This document shows positions 56,749-64,000 of a stretch of 64,000 bases of DNA, piece after piece. The notes below the pieces were generated by a model. The model searched no databases. It worked only from the letters and a program-made list of their open reading frames with translations, and was not told where the DNA came from. The stretch is from Amorphophallus konjac (taxonomy: Eukaryota; Streptophyta; Magnoliopsida; Alismatales; Araceae). The position numbers and the translations under genes are program-made. Each line of letters begins with the position of its first letter. The first letter of the stretch is position 1. The stretch lies in the NCBI GenBank assembly GCA_022559845.1, contig JAHNEJ010002013.1, forward strand, positions 806,001-870,000. Direction: 5' to 3'.

Positions 56749-58983
56749 GCCCTCCCCCCCTTGAAGAATTTTCATCCTCGAAATTAAGGACAAACGCGGG
56801 AACAAAGGGGAAGAACGCCGTAACCAACTGACAGCGCCGTCAGAGCCCCAACATAGAAAACCTCGATTCTCATAAAAGCACCGATTCTGAGGGACACAGT
56901 CAGACTACAATCATGAATGACACCTCGCTCTGCATGCCATGCACACCGGCCATCAAAGCAGGCATACACCAAAGGACACAGTCCGGCATCACCTCAGACA
57001 ACGCGAGAACCAATCATGGCACCGCTGCCACCATCTCACTCACCGAGGAGACACAGTCCTCGTCACAAGAAACAGCTACCGATCCATCCTATGGTCGGCG
57101 GACAATACACACATCAGCTTCACAACCAGATGACAGGTTTCACACCCATCTCAAGGGAACAACCGATACAGAGCCTCCGCTCATACAGCCATCTCAACAG
57201 ACCGCAATCAGATCACCGGCTCAGCGTCAAGGATCACCTCACACCTGGCAAGCTGAAAGCCAGACACATCACTGTGCCAACTCTGTCAGAAGATAAACTT
57301 CAACAAAACCAAGATCTCATCTGGAAGGCACATCACGAAAATGACCACCCAAGGTCTCACTAACACACGGCTCTCACCGTTCACGATGCACAACCAACAA
57401 CATCTTCTGTCTGTGAAAAGACCATCCACTAATCGCCAGATACACGTCAACAAGAAACCTTCGCCGGCCTAGCAGGCACGATCCAACTCACAACAGGCCA
57501 TCCGCTGACTCACAAACAGACAATTACCACATCACGAGCTGAATTTCTCACGGACACGCATCCGATCTCGATCATCGCGCCAACTCTACCGTCACAGGGG
57601 AGCATGGCGAAACCAATGACAAGACTCAGGAGTCTTCAGTCATCACCTCACTCGACTCAGACTTATAGGGGAACCATCCCATGCTGGTCACCAAGCCAGG
57701 GATAACCACTCCAACGCCAACGTCCCATCAAGGACCTCCAACCATAGGCGTCACTCTTCCGTCATGTCTCATCGAATCCTATCTCAACTTATCCGAGTGG
57801 ACACCTGCCAATCCCGATTCCACCCTCACCATAGAGCCATGGGACACCATTGGAACAATCCACGGCACACATCTCTAGGGGAGGGAAGTGCCATCCAAAA
57901 TTACGGCAACCTAGTCGCCAACATCACGACCAATGCACACGGGTCCCCAAGCAATACACATCTTACCATGGTCGACCACTCGGTTAACCTGACCAGCCAC
58001 TCGTAGCCACCAACTGGGACCCATAGTCTCCCAGAGATCATTTCCAAAACATGATCTTATCCGAGGACACGACTCGTAACACAAGCCGGGCACCAAGCCA
58101 CCGACTCTAACCAACACATCCTCGACCTCCATCAGGCGACATCCTCAACAACCCCATCTGGGTCTAACACCAACGCCTGACACGGCTTCCATCACATGAA
58201 TAGGGTACTCATGCGGCACACTTGCCAACATGTTTCCCCAACACTCCGTTCTGCCAGTGCCAAGGGCCACAATACCTCGAGCAACGGCACGGCAACAACA
58301 CGTCTCACACAGAGGAACCAATCCTCCAATGCTCAACGCAACCTCAGGAATCCTCCCGTAGCACCCAACGCTACGATCCTGAACCTGGGGGTTATGGGCC
58401 CACTAGGCTTCCGCTGCGCACTCTGATCCACACGCGTAGAGCCAAACACGGCAACTCGGGACTCCCCATCCTGACAATCCACAACTCGGCTGGTCAACCT
58501 CAGAAAATAGGGTGAGGAAAGCTCCATTACCTCAAACCCAGAGCACAGATTTACTCCCAAATCTGGCAATCTTCTACAACTCTGCAAGCTCCGAACTGCC
58601 ACGCATCAGAAAGTTCCAGCACCAGCCAAGAATGTGAACACCGCCCAACCAACACTCGTCCTTCCAGAACAGCGCCAACACCCTCACACAACCAGGGAAT
58701 TGGGCAGAGCTTCTCATAGGCAACCACCTTGCCAAAAGACGGAACACGTCTCGTACGGACTTCATGGCACACAGAGGCCAACCAATCCGGACACACAATG
58801 CAAGACGACGAACCTTAGCCAAACGCAACCTCTCCCACCAAAGGAGAACCAATCACGCTTTCGACCAATGGAAAATCTCCACGCTCGACCTGACCTCGAA
58901 CCTTGCACACGCTGGGAACAGCACCACCCAACACCAAGAAAACCATCGCCACGTCTGGTCAGCACCTCCGACACACCATTTTA
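56749..58983 (-). other. B' internal region without recognisable genes
   Basis: On the minus strand it ends with 'ttcgaggatgaaaattctt' and a G-rich purine tract (56749-56763), as in B. The remaining 2.2 kb has short frames only and no domain I recognise. It is cut by element H near 58984. Confidence 0.7.
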
Positions 58984-59231
58984 TGGTAATTCATCGCATG
59001 TACACCATTTTATGTGCATATAATTTGGTAATTATGCATATTCTATCATTAATCTCAACTTCTCATGTAGATTGGACCTTTCACGTAAATTAATTAATTT
59101 GGTGATTTCAATTAATAAAATGGAGTTGAGGGTCATGAACATTAATTATCCATTGCATAAAAATGAGCAATTGAGATTCATGTGTACATTATGGTAATTT
59201 TTCAGGACTAAATCATAATTATGTGTGTGCA

Positions 59232-59338
59232 TGTAAGGTTTGCCGACCCGCGCGACCCGGTTGACCCGGTCTCGGCCTGGGTCGGGTCGGGTTGCTCCCG
59301 ACTCGGTCCGTCCCGCCCCATATCTAAATAAAAAAGAT

Positions 59339-59369
<31 letters not shown>

Positions 59370-59522
59370 ATAGAATAAAATAAAAAAGTACACTTTATAT
59401 ATAATATGTTATTAAATTAATGGGGCGACTTGGTGACGACCCACGACCCGGTCGTCCCGCAAACGGCCTGGGTTGGGTCGGGTCGTGCGGGTCAGGGCGA
59501 CCCGCACCGGGTCGGCAAATCA
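59232..59522. mobile_element. MITE (hAT-like), 291 bp, in H LTR
   Basis: Flanked by perfect 8-bp TSD TGTGTGCA (59224-59231 and 59523-59530). The ends carry inverted 'TTTGCCGACCCG' and 'CGGGTCGGCAAA'-like sequence. The interior is GC-rich near both ends and AT-rich with a TA run in the middle (59340-59370). The TSD length suggests hAT; no coding capacity. Confidence 0.8.
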
Positions 59523-59870
59523 TGTGTGCAGGACACCGAAGGTAATTGCAAAAGAACCCGGGGGTAAAATTGTCATCACCACGTTGACCAAGTCAAATAA
59601 AGAATTCAAAATATTTTGGTTGGAGGAAAAAAAATTCAAAATTTTGAATTCAAAGTTTGAAAAGGAAGAATTCAACGTTTAAGTGTGAAAAGGAGGAAAA
59701 TGACATTCAATGTTTGAAAAGGAGATTCAAAGTTAGAAATGGGGTGCCCAAAGTCTAAGAAAGGGGGTGCCCACCTCCTTTTCCTTTCCCCCATGCATCA
59801 TCTTCTACTTAAATCTCAGCCATCCATCTCCTTTTGATATAATCTCCACCCTCCATTAACCCAACTTTCC

Positions 59871-59880
59871 CTATAAATAG
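59871..59880 (+). promoter_or_regulatory. TATA box of H LTR
   Basis: CTATAAATAG followed by 'cccatgataagg', about 640 bp after the likely LTR start once the MITE is discounted. Confidence 0.6.
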
Positions 59881-61263
59881 CCCATGATAAGGAGGTGAAG
59901 GGGAGTTCTTCTTTTGGCAATCTTTCACTCTTTCTCTCCCAACATTAGGCCGCCGATTTCACCCTCTTCTGGTCCTCTTCTCCTCCGACTTTCTTCACAT
60001 AAGTTCTTCAATTTTAAATGTTTTACAACTTCTTCTTCTAAATCATCTTCTAATTCCTTCTAGTTTTTAAGCTATTTCATATTTTTCACTGTACTGTCAT
60101 GTTCATCTGCGAACCAATATTTCTTTCTGTTCTTCCCCTTATTTCTCTCCATTCTAGTCATTTTCCTCTCCTACTGTCTTCATGTAAGTTATGTATTTTT
60201 AAAGATCTTCAACTTCTTTTTCTGCACCATCTTCCAATTCTCTAATGTTTTTAAGTTATAATCTCTTTTTCAAGGTGCTATCCTGTGTTTGTACTGTTCA
60301 TCCGAGGCTCTACACCCTATTCTTCTCAAGTTTTCGTGCCCTTCTGTTCTTCTTTTCACCTTCGGCTCTTCATGAAAGTTCTTCATCTTTCTTAGATCTA
60401 AATTTCTTCTTCTATCACTTCCTCTAATTCTTCTTCAATTTTATGTTATTTGTAATTTTCCAAAGTTCAATTTTTTTTATCATTTTACTGTTCATCCGTG
60501 CAGCACACTTCTGTTCTTCCCTCGTTTTCACCATCTTCTGATCTTCTACTCTCTCCACACTCTTCACAAATTTTTTTTCTTCTTTTCTTGATCTTCAACT
60601 TTGTTTCTATCACTTCTTCTAAATCTCTACGATTTCAAAGTTATTTCACTTCTAATCTTGCTCCGTTTCTATTATTTCTATTTTACTATTTTTTTAGCTC
60701 CCTTCCTTTTCTATCTCTCTCTCTCCCTCCTCTATTTTCATCCAAACATCCCAAGGTGGAGATTCTCTTCCATTGGTCCTTTTGGCGGCGTCCATCTCCA
60801 CGGCGGGGCGATCCACTCCAAGGTTCGGTACGATGATTAGGCGGCGATCTTCATCTTCATCTTGGCTATATTCTTTCCCCTTTTCTTTTTTTTATGAGTT
60901 GTAATTTTTATTTTCATAGAGTGTACTTTTCACTTCCATCTTAATAAAAGTTCATCTTTGTAAATTGTGGTTGTCTTAGTTCCTCTTTCTATCTCTTCTA
61001 AGTTCTTTTCTTTACCCCTCTCATATTCTTTAGTGGGTTTATTTTCATGCAATTTATTTTTCCTTAGATTAATCTCACTCAAAACTCGACTTTTCAAAGC
61101 ATAAAGATATTTTTCTAACTTATTCCAAAATGTTATTTCCTCCTCGTGGGATCGACTCTACTTACCACTATACTTGATTTTCCAATCTTTAAAAGTGAGT
61201 GAGTGCGAATATTTTGAAATTGTGGCACGACTTTTCAACGACGGGTTTGTGGCTATCAATTTT

Positions 61264-61281
61264 TGGCGCCATTGCTGGGGA
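61264..61281 (+). other. Primer-binding site of H
   Basis: TGGCGCCATTGCTGGGGA, the tRNA-Asp-type primer site typical of Athila elements, 5 bases after the LTR end. Confidence 0.85.
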
Positions 61282-62388
61282 GGAATGATGGTTTTTGATT
61301 TAAGAAGTTTGTTTTCCTTGTGTTTGTAGTGTACTAATAAAGTTCTCTTTTCTTATTTTTACAGGAAAAAAGGGAGAAAAAGTAACTCGAAAATTTTAAA
61401 AAATCAGAGGTAAGTTCTCCACCTTTTCATTAGTCTTTTTGTCATTCATTTCGGAAAAAAAAAGAATGAGGGAACGCTTTTCAAGTAAGTATCCAAACTT
61501 TTTCTCCTTCATTTTAATTTCATTTCTCTACATTTCATATCTTGTGGTTAGATTGGTTCACTAAAAAAAAACTCTTCACTTGAACCAAATAAAAATTCTC
61601 ATTCCAAGAGTAAAAACCACACTTTCATACTTTAGGTCATGCATCATGTAGGATAGAAGTTCTTCCTTCCTTATTGTTTAATTTGTGTTAATTTCATTTT
61701 GGAAGACTGCGAGGGGCAAGGTGAGTAGTCTAACTTTTCCAAAAGCATGCTCATGCATTTTCATGCTTGCATAGAATCCCTTGTTTGAACTTACTTTGTT
61801 ACATATCATTTTAAAGTATCTTAAGGGCAACACCCATAAGCAAGATAAAGTGGTGATTTCATCACCCTTCCTTAGCCCACAAACCACAATTCCCTTTCAT
61901 CTTTGCATCACCTAGACCTTAAATAAAATTCAGTAGACGTTGGCCCTAGGTTCACACTGTGGTTCTTATGTTATTTGGGCTTACCCTCTTGTGAAAACCG
62001 GTGTCTAAGGCAAGACGGTCGGATGTCAAACGCCTTAAGCGGGCTAGTGGTTTTTAATTAGGACCTTACAAAAGTAAGGGGAGCCTCCCAATATCCCACC
62101 CCTTACCTGACCGGTGAAAATATTGAGGGTAAACTCAAATTACACTTTAGTCATTTTGTGCAACCCAATTTGTAGGTCTAGGTCACACATAGGTCATTAG
62201 ATAATTTATGTGACAACTTGTTTGTGTTTGCATAAAAAAATTAAACAAAAAAATCAATAAAATTTTTCCTCCTCTTCTCTCTCTCCGTCCTAGTTTATGT
62301 CAAAATCAAAAAAAAATAAAAAAAATAAACAAACAAACAAAAATTATCATAAAAAAAACCTTTTTTATCACTCTCTTCGTCCTAGTTC
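61282..62388 (+). other. Leader of H
   Basis: No gene. A-rich runs near 62230-62360. It lies between the primer site and the gag ATG. Confidence 0.7.
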
Positions 62389-64000
62389 ATGCAAGGTAGA
62401 AGATCTCAACATCCAAACCTACTAGGACCCATTCAAGAAATTGAGAGAGTTTTGTATCTAGGGAACGATCTCCAACAAGATCTCATGGTCGAAAATCAAG
62501 GACCTCACCACTAAAATCTAACGGCCAAAAATCCCAATCCTCCAAAACAAATGAAGGACTATTTCTTGTCCAATCAATACCAACCGTCCTTCGATGTCCA
62601 AGCACCTCAGAACCAGGCGGTTCATTATGAAATCAAGTCTAGTACCATCCAAATGTTGCCATCTTTCTATGGAAATCCTAATGAAGACCCTTACAAACAT
62701 CTTAATGAGTTCCTTCAGATCTGCTCCACTGTTAAAATCCAGAATTTCTCTGATGATGCTCTTAGGCTAACTCTCTTCCCATTCTCTCTCAAGGATAAAG
62801 CTAAATATTAGTTAGGAGCCTTGGGTAGGATCATTGATACATGAGCGAAAATGTAAAAAGAATTTTTGAAGAAGTTCTATCCCATAGGTCGAACAAATAC
62901 CATGAGAAGAGTAATTACTAGATTCACACAAAACCTGGGGGAACATATCCATGAAGCATGGGATAGACTTAAAGATTTATTGAGAAAATGCCCCCACCAT
63001 GGGTTATCAAGATGGCAAATTGTACATGCATTCTATGAGGGTTTCGCGGAGAATTATAGACAGATGGTGGATGCATCATGTGGAGGAGCATTCGTGAGTA
63101 AGAGTGAGGATGAGGCTTACGATTTATTTGAAATGCTTAGTGAAAATTCCATAACCTATGCCTTGCTGTCATCATATGAAAGAATGATTGGGCCTTCTAA
63201 GAGGGGTGGACTTTATGAAGTTAAGAGCCAAGGTGAGTGTGATAACAAGATGGATATCAATGCCATAACCCAAAGGTTGAATAAAATGGATTTGTTGGCA
63301 CAGAAGATGGAAAAGGTTGATTTGGTTGCCCAAAAGCTAGACCAGTTGTTATCTATGAATAGGTAGGAATCTTCTGTACCTTCTGTCTCCCAACCCCAAT
63401 CATTCTCAGCTCTCACTAATGAAGAGATTTGTGCTCTTTGTTCAAGCCCTAGCCATTCCGTGATTGAGTGTCCCACATCAGCCTAACTTCCCCCATTAAT
63501 CCAAGAACAAATCTTTACTGCTCAAGGTGTCTCCAAACCCGCATATGATCCTTATTCAAACACTTACAACCCGGGCTGAAGAAATCATCCAAATTTCTAT
63601 TGGAAGTCTAACCAAGGCCCATCCACCCAATCTCATCTCTCACACCATCTAAATCCAAAACAATAATTTTTCATGCCAAGTCAGTTAAACCAAAATCTCT
63701 CTTATCAGTCTCCTTTCCATCAGCAACTTCAACAATCACCTTTCCATCAAACTCAGGCACCACATCCTCAAGCTCAATTTTCTCAGGGCCAATTTCAACA
63801 ATTTCCTTCCCATCGTTCCCATCAACCACATTATCATCCACCTCCTCCTCAACCCACCTTTGATGACAAGTTTGAACAACTCCAACAACTCATCCTTACC
63901 TAAGCACAATCAATTTCTAAGTTGGAGAACCAGATAGGGAAAATTGCTGCCAATAACATGAGAAGAGAGGTAGGCCAGCTCCCTAGCCAACCAGTGGCCA
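62389..64000 (+). pseudogene. gag: Athila-type gag (element H) with nine stops, partial
   Basis: The ATG at 62389 opens 'MQGRRSQHPNLLGPIQEIER'. One frame runs to the window end with no frameshift but nine in-frame stops, at 62512, 62809, 62842, 62854, 63364, 63484, 63577, 63664 and 63901. The capsid motifs 'LPSFYGNPNEDPYKHLNEFL', 'FPFSLKDKAKY', 'CPHHGLSRWQIVHAFYEGF' and 'MVDASCGGAFVSKS' fit Athila gag. A leucine/lysine heptad stretch (about 63260-63360) and a degenerate knuckle ('CALCSSPSHSVIECP', near 63430) follow, then a Gln/Pro/His-rich tail. The stops exclude a full product. Confidence 0.9.

Larger units (their letters stand above)
50745..58983 (-). mobile_element. Element B', diverged relative of B in reverse, interrupted
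   Basis: The reverse complement follows the order of B: a 3' LTR (50745-50980 and 54065-56748), then an internal region from 56749. Its left edge 'TGTAACGACCCAAGATTTGG' is the counterpart of the LTR end of B. The right edge of the LTR (minus strand TGTAATGCCCC) is at 56748. G interrupts the LTR and H interrupts the internal part near 58984. The rest, with its second LTR and TSD, lies outside the window. TGATG (50740-50744) is the expected left TSD. Confidence 0.85.
58984..64000 (+). mobile_element. Element H, Athila-type Ty3/gypsy, 5' part
   Basis: The 5' LTR runs from about 58984 (start uncertain) to 61258 (ends GGCTATCA), with a TATA box at 59871-59880 and 'aataaaa' near 60945. A primer site of tRNA-Asp type follows, then a long leader and an Athila-like gag. 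The element continues beyond the window, so its TSD cannot be checked. Confidence 0.85.

Overview
The window is a block of nested LTR retrotransposons from a flowering-plant nuclear genome. I see no ordinary host gene. The evidence is plant-type copia and gypsy polyproteins, tRNA-type primer sites, matched LTR pairs, 5-bp target-site duplications (TSDs) and plant-style GT-AG introns. Species cannot be told.

Nesting, outermost first. (A) A decayed Ty1/copia element of SIRE/Maximus type begins near 1252. It is split at 4682/49859 and again at 50744. (B) A large-LTR element without recognisable genes sits in A (4683-5138 plus 40767-49858). Its two LTRs are both 3768 bp once the insert is removed, and its internal part is only 2.0 kb. 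(C) A Tat/Ogre-type gypsy element (5139-40761, TSD GGGGA) sits in the 5' LTR of B. It carries gag-pro, RT, two RNase H domains, integrase, and then two antisense, intron-containing genes of plant-mobile-domain type. C itself holds (D), a minus-strand Tekay/Del-type chromovirus (20702-31232, TSD TTTCA) with a long open pol, and (E), a 3.4-kb probable solo LTR (31950-35343, TSD TCCGG). On the right, a relative of B in reverse orientation (B', from 50745) interrupts the RT of A. B' contains (G), a 3.1-kb probable solo LTR (50981-54059, TSD GTGAA), and (H), an Athila-type gypsy element from about 58984 to beyond the window end. The LTR of H carries a 291-bp MITE. Bases 1-1251 are a truncated LTR related to that of C, directly abutting the primer site of A.

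The most unusual signal is a short-word architecture in the LTRs and spacers. In B, B', C and the C-like LTR, about 80 copies (by eye) of a strict 24-bp module recur: an 8-bp word such as TGACGGTC or TAACGGCC, 8 variable bases, then an inverted word such as GACCGTTA or GTGCGTCA. Modules are usually separated by 8 further bases, giving a 32-bp grid of about three helical turns. D uses different words at a similar 31-33 bp period. E has 34-bp modules (10-14-10). C and E also share a second word, TGTAYAGACTT, in long irregular arrays of opposite orientation. These families are not close relatives, so a common architecture needs explaining.

The second main observation is the antisense gene at 31294-37834. 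Seven exons can be joined in frame through GT-AG introns, several of which share sequence at their 3' ends. Solo LTR E interrupts its sixth exon.

Most coding regions are decayed mainly by in-frame stops, with fewer frameshifts, a pattern compatible with C-to-T change in methylated DNA. The pol region of D (1087 codons from the first Met) is the only long intact frame.
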